This document shows positions 1 to 8,991 of a stretch of DNA of 64,000 nucleotides, piece after piece. The stretch spans positions 248,001 to 312,000 of the forward strand of contig CAJQUW010008605.1 in assembly GCA_907163375.1 (NCBI GenBank), read 5' to 3'. A model generated the notes under the pieces. That model ran no database searches, was not told where the DNA came from, and worked only from the letters and a program-made list of their open reading frames with translations. Both the position numbers and the translations under genes were made by a program. Source of the stretch: Prostheceraeus crozeri. Taxonomy: Eukaryota; Platyhelminthes; Polycladida; Euryleptidae. Each line of letters opens with the position of its first letter. Position 1 is the stretch's first letter.

Positions 1-50
1 CCTATTTAGTACATTAAAACACATCATATCTTAACCCATTTAGCGCCAGT

Positions 51-66
51 GTAACGTTTTCGTTAC
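51..66. repeat. Subterminal inverted motif GTAACG-TTTT-CGTTAC
   Basis: A short perfect inverted repeat with a 4-base spacer just inside the left end of the piggyBac-type element. It has a mirror partner at 1984-1999 and a weaker copy at 389-404. Candidate transposase binding site; no function is shown by the sequence alone. Confidence 0.5.
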
Positions 67-1983
67 TGCACTTTTCGGAATCTGCTGTCTTCTCCAGTTT
101 GCGACATATGATAAAATATTTTGATTACCATACATTATTTATCACATATTTTCAGGTAAACAATCGCCAATTCAAAATTTATCACTTTTTAGTGCTTATA
201 TTTTATCACGAAATTAGACAAAAAATGGGCTTAAAATCTGCTAATATACTGAAAGCCTCAGTGTATGAACGTCCACATGTAATTCATTGTCAATGTCATT
301 TGCGTGATCTCATTATCCATCAAATACCGAAAATAGCAATCAATACTTGCTCGGATATTCATGACATGGCACGTAATTTTTTTGAACCGTAACGTTTTAG
401 TTACACTGGCGTAATATGATATACAAATGTTAAATACAGCAACAATATAAATGAAGTAAATGGTGGTGAATACTATCAATTTTCTTTAAAACTAATGTTT
501 GTTGAATACTGAAAACGAACAATTTCATTGGAATATTGCATTCTTAGTGTATTCTATGAGGCTGTAGTGCTTGTTGCTATTTATAGTCTATGGCTTTCCC
601 GTCACAAAACCAACCGAAGCCAATTGGCGTAGTAATTTCCTCAATATTAGACTTGTTAGTTCATGTACAGACTACAGAAGCAAGTCAAATAGAGATCAAA
701 TCTCAAGCATTTCCTCTTATGGCTTAATCATAAACATTGCAGGGTGCCAGTTCGCCTGGGCATAGAATACAAAGATGTCCTCCGACTCGAGCAATTTCAA
801 TCCAAAACTTCTTTGGCTGTAGACGATGCGTCTCTCCTTACAAGGGCACGCCAGAACCTCGAGATGGCCCAAACTAATTTAAAATATCTATAAAGGCTTA
901 GCTTGATTATATCAACCTGTGTAGCTATCTGAAGACAATAAGCTGTTGCTAACTATGGATAAAGAAGTTACTGAAATGTTGCCACAAAACCTCCATAAGT
1001 AAATGCTTCATCAGAGTTTTGAATCGATGATGAGTTTATGTGTCTCAGAGGTAAGTCTCTCAAACGATATCTCAGAGGTTAGTGACATCGTAAGGCAGTG
1101 TGAGATTGCAACGAAAGATTATTTGAATGATCAGTTCAGTAAACAGAAAAAGCAGTCAACATAATGGCAAATATCGGTAATTTCCATCTTCGCAGATAGG
1201 ACAAACATTCTCTGGATGCATTTCAAGGCAAGAATCTTTATGAGATGCTTGATGCGCATGCTGATGGTCTTATCGACCTCAGTGGCAGAAACCAGTGACT
1301 ACCCGGGACAAAAGAATTGTTTAGGCCTACATAATACTAAACAATCTCAAATGCGTTCATTTCTTGATGTTCTTTGTTTATGTGAACATTGCGAATGACC
1401 GAGGCGTCTCCAACTCTACCATGAATTTGGAGTCGATGCAGAAAGAGAATCAATTTCTCGATATGGCTTTCGAAATATGAAAACTTGTTCTCATTTCAAC
1501 GATAACGACTACACAGCAAACAGCAACGACAAGTAGCATAAAGCAGGCCTTTGATTAAATTGCTAATTCACAGTTTCGACAAATACCTCTGAAATATGAT
1601 GGAGAGCTTTTATGCTGAAATTATAACTCATTACTTCGGCAGGAATTGCTTGGAGCAATTCATAAGCTGCATTTGAAAAAAACATGCTTTTGTACATAGA
1701 AATAAACTGTTTATCTGAAGTTCGCTAGAATGGAAATTGACTCAAGGTCGCGGCACATCCGAGGGAACTAAGTTGGGGCATGAAGAACCAATTAAAAGCT
1801 TTGATTTACTCATGTGACTGATTCTAACCCAATGATACAGACGTTGGCAGGTGCATCTAAGTGAAAATGCGTGCGATTTATGTGCCGTTATTGTGCATTG
1901 CATGAAGCCTAATTTCCATTCTAGAGGTTTTATTATTGTCAATTTCTATGCTTTTGTATATTTTGACATCATATGACGCCATC

Positions 1984-1999
1984 GTAACGAAATCGTTAC
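1984..1999. repeat. Subterminal inverted motif GTAACG-AAAT-CGTTAC
   Basis: Right-end counterpart of the motif at 51-66, same arms with a 4-base spacer, about 130 bases inside the right terminus. Confidence 0.5.
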
Positions 2000-2134
2000 G
2001 GCTTTAATTTCTAAGATAGGGCTATTGTAATGAACTGGTCATCATATATTATTCTTAATAATAACATTCTGAAATACTTGCCGTTTTTGTAGAAAATTTG
2101 CCGATATTTACATAGGCGGCCTTAAATGGGTTAA

Positions 2135-2559
2135 AATGCATAAATGATATCGCTATTTAGTATGTTGAATAAAACATCAAGCAAAGTGCAATGTCAAACC
2201 CATTAACATCAAACTTCTCATCAAGACTGAAAGCCCTTAATTTCGAGTGCAGGTAATAAACAAATAACTCCTGAAAATGATCAAACGCTCCTCATTTTCA
2301 AGTTATCCTCATTCCTCCTTCAGAAATTCATTTGGTATTTCTGACACTGCTACATGCACGTACTTTACCATTGGTTTTCAAGTTTCAATGTTGTTTCTTA
2401 GCCAATACTTTTAATGCACAAGAAAACAGGTCTGAAATTAAAATACAAGATGCTCCTTACAAAATTTACTTAAGAAAGACGCCACTTGAACCAAAAAAAT
2501 GAATCGTAGAAACAAATCGCGAAATATATTGCATCACTATTGACTTATTATTTGTTATT
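2135..2559. other. Unrecognised intergenic stretch
   Basis: No coding trace, RNA gene or repeat end was recognised between the piggyBac-type element and the gypsy pol remnant. Confidence 0.5.
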
Positions 2560-2577
2560 TCGATCAGAAGAAAGAGC

Positions 2578-2832
2578 TTGCACTTGAGAATGACGCCCTT
2601 GAATATGACTTGGGTAGCATTATCAGCCAAGATGATGACTCCAGTAGCTTTTGCCAGCCGCCTTCTCACTTACTCAGAGAAAAATGACGCACAAATCGAG
2701 AATGAAATGATACCGTTAGTTTTCGATTTGTCTCAGGTCCATCACTATGCGTTTGGTAGAAATGTCAAGATCATTGCAGACCATCAACCATTGGTCTCGA
2801 TTATACAAAAGCTTCTGACATGCCACGCGTGA
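2578..2832 (+). pseudogene. gypsy RNase H region (fossil fragment)
   Basis: The translated segment contains PVAFASRLLTYSEKN and, further on, HHYAFGRNVKIIADHQPL. This is the typical RNase H block of Ty3/gypsy pol, which degrades the RNA strand during reverse transcription. The frame ends where the left end of the MITE at 2815 begins. Broken fossil. Confidence 0.8.
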
Positions 2833-2873
2833 TTCACGCGTTATTACGGAACACCCCAAACATCCGTGTTTAA

Positions 2874-3756
2874 ACCTATCTTACCCGGGCTATTTTGAGC
2901 GTCGAAATCCCGGGGGGGGGGCTAAAACAGCCACCCCTTAAGAAATCAATGTTCCAATGATCAAATCATTCTGAAAGTTACCTATCTACATAATTAGGAC
3001 ATGAGAAATTCAATGGTGGCATTCACTTTTGTTAAATTGATAGTCTTCGTTCTAAAAATAGCAATTCAAAATTTGAATTCAAATAATAGGAATCAATATC
3101 AACAAATCAATGTTCCAATGATCAAATCATTCTGAAAGTTACCTATAAACACAACCGATTTAGACGTGAAAAATTCAATGTTGGATTTTATTTTGGTTGA
3201 GTTGTTAGTTTTCATTCTAAGAATAGCAATTCAAAATTTGGATTTTGCTGATTTTATGAAAGGTTCAATATCAATATAAATCATTTTTTCACCTACATTG
3301 AAGAATTATCTAGCTCAAAATTTAAATCATCTTCTTGATAATTAATAATACCTCTCTAATTCTAATAATATTATAATTAATTCTAATAAAACCAGAAATC
3401 ATTTCAAGAACAGGGTAATTATTTTTCTAGCGAACTGTAGGTAAGCTGAACTTTCCAGATAGTTGCGTTATGTACTAAACGTCAGAATTAAGTCATCGCG
3501 AACACTGATAGAGAATATTCTGATAGAGATGCAGAAGTTAGAAAAACGAGAAAATTCATTTTTTGAAAAAGTACTTTTCACAATGACCCTCCAATTTGAC
3601 CTTCAAATGGGCCAATTGTAATCAAATTTGCACTGATGATCTGTCATACGACTAAACTTCAAAAAAATTCAGACTCCTAGCTAATATGGTTTATGAGATA
3701 TTTTAGAAAATGTAGAAGGGGGACTGTTTTAGCCCCCCCCCCCGGGTAAGATAGGG
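2874..3756. mobile_element. MITE family B, TTAA-flanked, G/C-run ends
   Basis: The ends are inverted: ACCTATCTTACCCGGG on the left and CCCGGGTAAGATAGGG on the right. TTAA stands outside both (2870-2873 and 3757-3760), which fits a piggyBac-mobilised MITE. A run of about ten G near the left end faces a run of C near the right end. The family A copy at 17208 lacks this segment and so shows the empty site. No coding capacity. Confidence 0.75.
2943..3262. repeat. Diverged tandem duplication, period 161 bp
   Basis: The segment starting AAATCAATGTTCCAATGATC at 2943 begins again at 3104. Both units share blocks down to GCAATTCAAAATTTG. The units differ at many positions, so the duplication is not recent. 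It lies inside MITE family B. Confidence 0.75.
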
Positions 3757-4237
3757 TTAAGGACATTCTATTCTTCTACGCGTGTACATACGCGCTGCAC
3801 TGTTAGAAATCACTTGATCTGATGCTGTTAAAACATGGGTAAAACATGGGAAATGTTTATGAATACACGCGGGTGAGCGTGTATAGTTTCGCGTCGTCCA
3901 CGGTTGTCTGCGCTGCCGCTTGAACCACTAAGATGAACCGCTAAGCATGTTCTGTCTTCCCTGAACATAAAATTGAGGTCCTATCACATTGTTTAGCCTC
4001 TGATACATGCAGACACATGAGACGCAAATTCTATATAACAGGACTGCCAACTAATGTATACTAACTTATATAACAGATGTTGCAGCAATATCCCGCATAG
4101 TCACGGATGTTTGGGGTCATGTGTAATTACGCATGGTTCACGCATGAATTACGTGGGATTGACTGTGGCATGTCACCTAGTGTGGTGCTATCTTGCACGG
4201 AACACGGCTTGTTATTCCATAATCCATTAGATCTAAG

Positions 4238-4462
4238 ATGAAAACGAACCTGATTCAGGCAGACCATTCGGGCATTAACTCGTGGTTGAGACGTGCTCGT
4301 CAATATGTCTGCAGGCCTGGCATGTCAACCGAAATTGGCCAAGAGGTCGAATCGTGTCATTCATGCAATAAGTATGCAGTCTCAAGAGAGTCACATTTTT
4401 CACGAAATGCTAAACAGACCTTAGGCAAAGGTAGGGGCGAGTGTGTTCAGTTACAAAGGTGA
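4238..4462 (+). pseudogene. gypsy integrase zinc-binding domain (fossil fragment)
   Basis: The frame shows a histidine-containing segment (residues about 9-10), then GMSTEIGQEVESCHSCNKYA with the paired cysteines of the integrase HHCC finger. This domain precedes the DDE core in gypsy pol. It follows directly on the right end of MITE A, which places it in the same broken element as the RNase H at 2578-2832. Confidence 0.72.
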
Positions 4463-4683
4463 AGATTTTCTGGTCACGGCTGACTATTGTGGCATTTTTT
4501 TATTAGATCAACTGAATGACACGTCGGCACATAATAACAAAACTGAAAGATCACTTTTCACGTCCATATCATAGTTGCTCTGATGGTGCGCAGAAGCGGC
4601 GTTGAAAGTGTCCAAACATTTACTGATGAAGTGTGATAACTACAAGGAAGACTTCAGGTTAGACTGCTAAACTTAAGAAATAC
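4463..4683 (+). pseudogene. Decayed start of gypsy integrase core
   Basis: This stretch continues from the integrase finger and ends where the inverted repeat of the array element begins. Short traces of an integrase-core reading remain. Fossil, broken. Confidence 0.4.
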
Positions 4684-4812
4684 CCTACACTGTAAACTGT
4701 AGAGTACAAAAGCTGGCTGATTTTGACTACGAAACCGATGTACAAAACCAGACTAACAAAATGTACGAAAACGCTATTGTTTGTGCTCATACACTACGAA
4801 AGCGATTGCCTT
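4684..4812 (+). repeat. Left inverted arm of the array element
   Basis: Complementary to 8041-8166 with scattered mismatches and small gaps. The arm stops a few bases before the first array unit. Confidence 0.65.
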
Positions 4813-5033
4813 ACCTATTAGCTATTTTCCGTCTGTTAAAATTATCATTGCAGCTTTCTTTGAATACTTGTGTGGACTAAGTCCCCGTTTCAAAGTATAA
4901 TGCTGGCTTTGAATTACTGATAACTTGCTTCAGTAGTTTGGCTTGACGGTTAATGCTATGTTGTCTTGGAGGATGAAGCTATCGGATTCTCTTACGCGGG
5001 TTCTTCAATTGAGGACTTATGTCGTTCTGTCGC

Positions 5034-5106
5034 TCGTCGATAGCTCAGTTGGTAGAGCGTTGGCCTAGAATGCCAGAGGTCGGTGGTTCAAATCCACCAA
5101 GACGCG
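5034..5106 (+). tRNA. tRNA-like sequence, array copy 1 (anticodon position AGA)
   Basis: A 73-base cloverleaf-like segment. D arm GCTC-AGTTGGTA-GAGC, anticodon arm TTGGC-CTAGAAT-GCCAG with AGA in the anticodon position, five-base variable loop, T arm GGTGG-TTCAAAT-CCACC. The internal Pol III promoter is present: A box TAGCTCAGTTGG and B box GGTTCAAATCC; TTTT at 5112-5115 can terminate Pol III. The canonical acceptor stem pairs poorly (four of seven). An alternative 6-of-7 stem forms between 5032-5038 and 5101-5107. AGA would mean tRNA-Ser, but the long variable arm of tRNA-Ser is missing. A Pol III transcript is plausible; a working tRNA is doubtful. Confidence 0.55.
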
Positions 5107-5321
5107 CAGCTATTTTCCGTCTGTTAAAATTATCATTGCAGCTTTCTTTGAATACTTGTGTGGACTAAGTCCCCGTTTCAAAGTATAATGCTGGCTTTGA
5201 ATTACTGATAACTTGCTTCAGTAGTTTGGCTTGACGGTTAATGCTATGTTGTCTTGGAGGATGAAGCTATCGGATTCTCTTACGCGGGTTCTTCAATTGA
5301 GGACTTATGTCGTTCTGTCGC

Positions 5322-5394
5322 TCGTCGATAGCTCAGTTGGTAGAGCGTTGGCCTAGAATGCCAGAGGTCGGTGGTTCAAATCCACCAAGACGCG
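5322..5394 (+). tRNA. tRNA-like sequence, array copy 2
   Basis: Identical to array copy 1 at 5034-5106, including TTTT downstream. Confidence 0.55.
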
Positions 5395-5609
5395 CAGCTA
5401 TTTTCCGTCTGTTAAAATTATCATTGCAGCTTTCTTTGAATACTTGTGTGGACTAAGTCCCCGTTTCAAAGTATAATGCTGGCTTTGAATTACTGATAAC
5501 TTGCTTCAGTAGTTTGGCTTGACGGTTAATGCTATGTTGTCTTGGAGGATGAAGCTATCGGATTCTCTTACGCGGGTTCTTCAATTGAGGACTTATGTCG
5601 TTCTGTCGC

Positions 5610-5682
5610 TCGTCGATAGCTCAGTTGGTAGAGCGTTGGCCTAGAATGCCAGAGGTCGGTGGTTCAAATCCACCAAGACGCG
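5610..5682 (+). tRNA. tRNA-like sequence, array copy 3
   Basis: Identical to array copy 1. Confidence 0.55.
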
Positions 5683-5897
5683 CAGCTATTTTCCGTCTGT
5701 TAAAATTATCATTGCAGCTTTCTTTGAATACTTGTGTGGACTAAGTCCCCGTTTCAAAGTATAATGCTGGCTTTGAATTACTGATAACTTGCTTCAGTAG
5801 TTTGGCTTGACGGTTAATGCTATGTTGTCTTGGAGGATGAAGCTATCGGATTCTCTTACGCGGGTTCTTCAATTGAGGACTTATGTCGTTCTGTCGC

Positions 5898-5970
5898 TCG
5901 TCGATAGCTCAGTTGGTAGAGCGTGGGCCTAGAATGCCAGAGGTCGGTGGTTCAAATCCACCAAGACGCG
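5898..5970 (+). tRNA. tRNA-like sequence, array copy 4 (variant)
   Basis: Differs from copy 1 by G at 5925 inside the anticodon stem, which replaces a T-A pair by a G-A mismatch. It is the only copy with a change inside the tRNA-like part. Confidence 0.5.
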
Positions 5971-6185
5971 CAGCTATTTTCCGTCTGTTAAAATTATCAT
6001 TGCTGCTTTCTTTGAATACTTGTGTGGACTAAGTCCCCGTTTCAAAGTATAATGCTGGCTTTGAATTACTGATAACTTGCTTCAGTAGTTTGGCTTGACG
6101 GTTAATGCTATGTTGTCTTGGAGGATGAAGCTATCGGATTCTCTTACGCGGGTTCTTCAATTGAGGACTTATGTCGTTCTGTCGC

Positions 6186-6258
6186 TCGTCGATAGCTCAG
6201 TTGGTAGAGCGTTGGCCTAGAATGCCAGAGGTCGGTGGTTCAAATCCACCAAGACGCG
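6186..6258 (+). tRNA. tRNA-like sequence, array copy 5
   Basis: Identical to array copy 1; the unit carries a spacer change at 6004. Confidence 0.55.
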
Positions 6259-6473
6259 CAGCTATTTTCCGTCTGTTAAAATTATCATTGCAGCTTTCTT
6301 TGAATACTTGTGTGGACTAAGTCCCCGTTTCAAAGTATAATGCTGGCTTTGAATTACTGATAACTTGCTTCAGTAGTTTGGCTTGACGGTTAATGCTATA
6401 TTGTCTTGGAGGATGAAGCTATCGGATTCTCTTACGCGGGTTCTTCAATTGAGGACTTATGTCGTTCTGTCGC

Positions 6474-6546
6474 TCGTCGATAGCTCAGTTGGTAGAGCGT
6501 TGGCCTAGAATGCCAGAGGTCGGTGGTTCAAATCCACCAAGACGCG
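6474..6546 (+). tRNA. tRNA-like sequence, array copy 6
   Basis: Identical to array copy 1; the unit carries a spacer change at 6400. Confidence 0.55.
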
Positions 6547-6761
6547 CAGCTATTTTCCGTCTGTTAAAATTATCATTGCAGCTTTCTTTGAATACTTGTG
6601 TGGACTAAGTCCCCGTTTCAAAGTATAATGCTGGCTTTGAATTACTGATAACTTGCTTCAGTAGTTTGGCTTGACGGTTAATGCTATGTTGTCTTGGAGG
6701 ATGAAGCTATCGGATTCTCTTACGCGGGTTCTTCAATTGAGGACTTATGTCGTTCTGTCGC

Positions 6762-6834
6762 TCGTCGATAGCTCAGTTGGTAGAGCGTTGGCCTAGAATG
6801 CCAGAGGTCGGTGGTTCAAATCCACCAAGACGCG
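6762..6834 (+). tRNA. tRNA-like sequence, array copy 7
   Basis: Identical to array copy 1. Confidence 0.55.
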
Positions 6835-7049
6835 CAGCTATTTTCCGTCTGTTAAAATTATCATTGCAGCTTTCTTTGAATACTTGTGTGGACTAAGTCC
6901 CCGTTTCAAAGTATAATGCTGGCTTTGAATTACTGATAACTTGCTTCAGTAGTTTGGCTTGACGGTTAATGCTATGTTGTCTTGGAGGATGAAGCTATCG
7001 GATTCTCTTACGCGGGTTCTTCAATTGAGGACTTATGTCGTTCTGTCGC

Positions 7050-7122
7050 TCGTCGATAGCTCAGTTGGTAGAGCGTTGGCCTAGAATGCCAGAGGTCGGT
7101 GGTTCAAATCCACCAAGACGCG
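7050..7122 (+). tRNA. tRNA-like sequence, array copy 8
   Basis: Identical to array copy 1. Confidence 0.55.
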
Positions 7123-7337
7123 CAGCTATTTTCCGTCTGTTAAAATTATCATTGCAGCTTTCTTTGAATACTTGTGTGGACTAAGTCCCCGTTTCAAAGT
7201 ATAATGCTGGCTTTGAATTACTGATAACTTGCTTCAGTAGTTTGGCTTGACGGTTAATGCTATGTTGTCTTGGAGGATGAAGCTATCGGATTCTCTTACG
7301 CGGGTTCTTCAATTGAGGACTTATGTCGTTCTGTCGC

Positions 7338-7410
7338 TCGTCGATAGCTCAGTTGGTAGAGCGTTGGCCTAGAATGCCAGAGGTCGGTGGTTCAAATCCA
7401 CCAAGACGCG
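7338..7410 (+). tRNA. tRNA-like sequence, array copy 9
   Basis: Identical to array copy 1. Confidence 0.55.
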
Positions 7411-7625
7411 CAGCTATTTTCCGTCTGTTAAAATTATCATTGCAGCTTTCTTTGAATACTTGTGTGGACTAAGTCCCCGTTTCAAAGTATAATGCTGGCT
7501 TTGAATTACTGATAACTTGCTTCAGTAGTTTGGCTTGACGGTTAATGCTATGTTGTCTTGGAGGATGAAGCTATCGGATTCTCTTACGCGGGTTCTTCAA
7601 TTGAGGACTTATGTCGTTCTGTCGC

Positions 7626-7698
7626 TCGTCGATAGCTCAGTTGGTAGAGCGTTGGCCTAGAATGCCAGAGGTCGGTGGTTCAAATCCACCAAGACGCG
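7626..7698 (+). tRNA. tRNA-like sequence, array copy 10
   Basis: Identical to array copy 1. Confidence 0.55.
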
Positions 7699-7913
7699 CA
7701 GCTATTTTCCGTCTGTTAAAATTATCATTGCAGCTTTCTTTGAATACTTGTGTGGACTAAGTCCCCGTTTCAAAGTATAATGCTGGCTTTGAATTACTGA
7801 TAACTTGCTTCAGTAGTTTGGCTTGACGGTTAATGCTATGTTGTCTTGGAGGATGAAGCTATCGGATTCTCTTACGCGGGTTCTTCAATTGAGGACTTAT
7901 GTCGTTCTGTCGC

Positions 7914-7986
7914 TCGTCGATAGCTCAGTTGGTAGAGCGTTGGCCTAGAATGCCAGAGGTCGGTGGTTCAAATCCACCAAGACGCG
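7914..7986 (+). tRNA. tRNA-like sequence, array copy 11
   Basis: Identical to array copy 1. It is followed by the truncated twelfth unit and then by the right inverted arm. Confidence 0.55.
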
Positions 7987-8040
7987 CAGCTATTTTCCGT
8001 CTGTTAAAACTATTGAATGATAAAGATAATCCAAAAGGAA

Positions 8041-8166
8041 AGCCAATCACTTTCGTAGTGTATAGGCGCGAACAACAGCGCTTTCGTACATTATTCTGTT
8101 ATTTTCCTTTTGTACATCGGTTTCGTAAGTAGCTTTGGCATTGAACAGTTTACAGTGTACGAGGGT
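8041..8166 (-). repeat. Right inverted arm of the array element
   Basis: Reverse-complement counterpart of 4684-4812. Gypsy integrase-type coding resumes immediately to its right. Confidence 0.65.
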
Positions 8167-8424
8167 CTGGGCACGACACTATCTCAGAGACTGATTGGCA
8201 GACTCACCAAATCTCTGATACCAACAGCTCCTTCCACCTTGTTGCCAAGAAGACAGAACTTAGGTCATGATGTAGTAGAAATTGAGGCCAAGAGGCAAAA
8301 CACGGCTGAGAAGGTAAAAGTGACTCAAAGTAGAGACCTGGTGACCTTTCGTTCAGGTGATAGAGTTAGAGTGAGATACATTGGACGCAGAATTAATGGA
8401 AACCAGAAGAAGTGCAGTGGATGA
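8167..8424 (+). pseudogene. gypsy pol, region after the integrase core (fossil fragment)
   Basis: The translated piece contains LSQRLIGRLTKSLIPTAPS, then a charged stretch and FRSGDRVRVRY. This matches the end of many Ty3/gypsy integrases, where a QRLMGR-like block precedes a GDxVRV segment. It is the tail of the element split by the array. Fossil. Confidence 0.75.
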
Positions 8425-8773
8425 ACAGTAGTGGGTAATATCTAATATATACAGTACAGGATAGAGTCTTTTGATTCAAAGCAGACAAGATTTACGATTT
8501 GAGAGCATCCACATGGCAAGAATGTGACCTGAAGTCCGGTGTTGTGAACAAGACGTGTCCAGACCTATCGTGGGAATCATCAAGCATGTGATGTGCGAGA
8601 AGGGTCAAACAAGCGAGAACGCCAATGTGCCATGAGAAGCGGAGGGTTAAATAGAGAGAACAGATGACACAGAGCGAAGTGAAGGAGCGGAAAATATCAA
8701 TCAACGGAACATCTCAAACTGGCCCAGTGGAGAATTCGACGGTAAATTCACGCAGCAGGCAATCAGTGTGTGA

Positions 8774-8905
8774 ACCACAGAATTAGATTCATCTGCGCCC
8801 GCTTAGGTTTCTTAGAAAGGAAGAGTTATATGCAACCTTAATATCGAAATGGCACATCACAGAATTAGACAACTTGCTCCTTCTCGAATGGACAATTCGT
8901 GTATC
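8774..8905 (+). repeat. Left member of a 130-bp inverted pair inside the duplication
   Basis: Runs from ACCACAGAATTAGATT to CAATTCGTGTATC and is inverted at 15732-15866. The same pair is present in copy 2 (49707-49838 and 55421-55554). It may mark the ends of an older element containing the hAT transposase remains. Confidence 0.75.
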
Positions 8906-8991
8906 GCCTCAGAAATTTGAAACTGAAACGGGTGAGGATGTTCCGTGATGCCTTTTTAATATAATGCAGCATGACATTTTGTATATATATA

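Larger units (their letters stand above)
35..2130. mobile_element. piggyBac-type element, non-autonomous or decayed
   Basis: TTAA lies directly outside both ends (31-34 and 2131-2134), the target-site duplication of piggyBac transposons. The ends are inverted: CCCATTTAGCGCC on the left, and on the right AAATGGG preceded by GGCGGCC. Both subterminal regions hold hairpin-prone GTAACG-N4-CGTTAC motifs (51-66 and 1984-1999), with a further degenerate one at 389-404. No piggyBac transposase motif is visible in the interior. The longest frames (99-392, 571-765, 1216-1398) match nothing I know. Inference: a non-autonomous relative mobilised in trans, or one whose gene has decayed. Confidence 0.72.
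2815..4182. mobile_element. MITE family A, copy 1 (carries a nested element)
   Basis: The right end reads GTGGCATGTCACCTAGTG and the left end GACATGCCACGCG, the same inverted ends as the second copy at 17208-17648. Body segments such as the stretch around 3890-4110 match that copy closely. The left terminus is less complete here than in copy 2. The element sits inside gypsy pol, between RNase H and integrase, and is itself interrupted at 2874-3756. It has no coding capacity. Confidence 0.75.
4821..8009 (+). repeat. Tandem array: 11 full 288-bp units plus a 21-base start of a twelfth
   Basis: Units start at 4821, 5109, 5397, 5685, 5973, 6261, 6549, 6837, 7125, 7413 and 7701, always 288 bases apart; the partial unit is 7989-8009. 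By eye only three single-base differences occur among the eleven units: 5925 (T to G), 6004 (A to T) and 6400 (G to A). Each unit holds one tRNA-like sequence at unit offset 213, followed after a few bases by TTTT. Such homogeneity points to very recent amplification or active gene conversion. Confidence 0.95.
4684..8166. mobile_element. Inverted-repeat element carrying a tRNA-like tandem array
   Basis: Left arm 4684-4812 and right arm 8041-8166 are inverted, diverged copies of each other. Shared blocks include the equivalents of ACACTGTAAACTGT, TACGAAACCGATGTACAAAA and ACACTACGAAAG. Between them lie eleven complete 288-bp units and the first 21 bases of a twelfth. The whole interrupts gypsy integrase. 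Its family is unknown to me. Seen: arms and array. Inferred: that arms and array moved as one unit. Confidence 0.6.
2560..8424 (+). mobile_element. Ty3/gypsy-type LTR element fossil (pol part), split by later insertions
   Basis: Three plus-strand pieces follow the order of a Ty3/gypsy pol gene: RNase H (2578-2832), integrase zinc-binding domain (4238-4462) and the region after the integrase core (about 8130-8424). They are separated by a MITE pair (2815-4182) and by the tRNA-like array element (4684-8166). No LTR, gag or complete RT was found around them. The element is broken, with at least two large insertions, and is older than both of them. Confidence 0.75.

Noticed and set aside
4821-7988. 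Array considered as CRISPR or rDNA
   Set aside because: The units are 288 bp with no variable spacers, and no 5S or rRNA motif is present. The only RNA signature is the tRNA-like part.
7899-8132. 77-codon frame containing AQLVERWPRMPEVGGSNPP
   Set aside because: It is the conceptual translation of the last tRNA-like unit and the inverted arm. Such peptides arise wherever tRNA sequence is translated.
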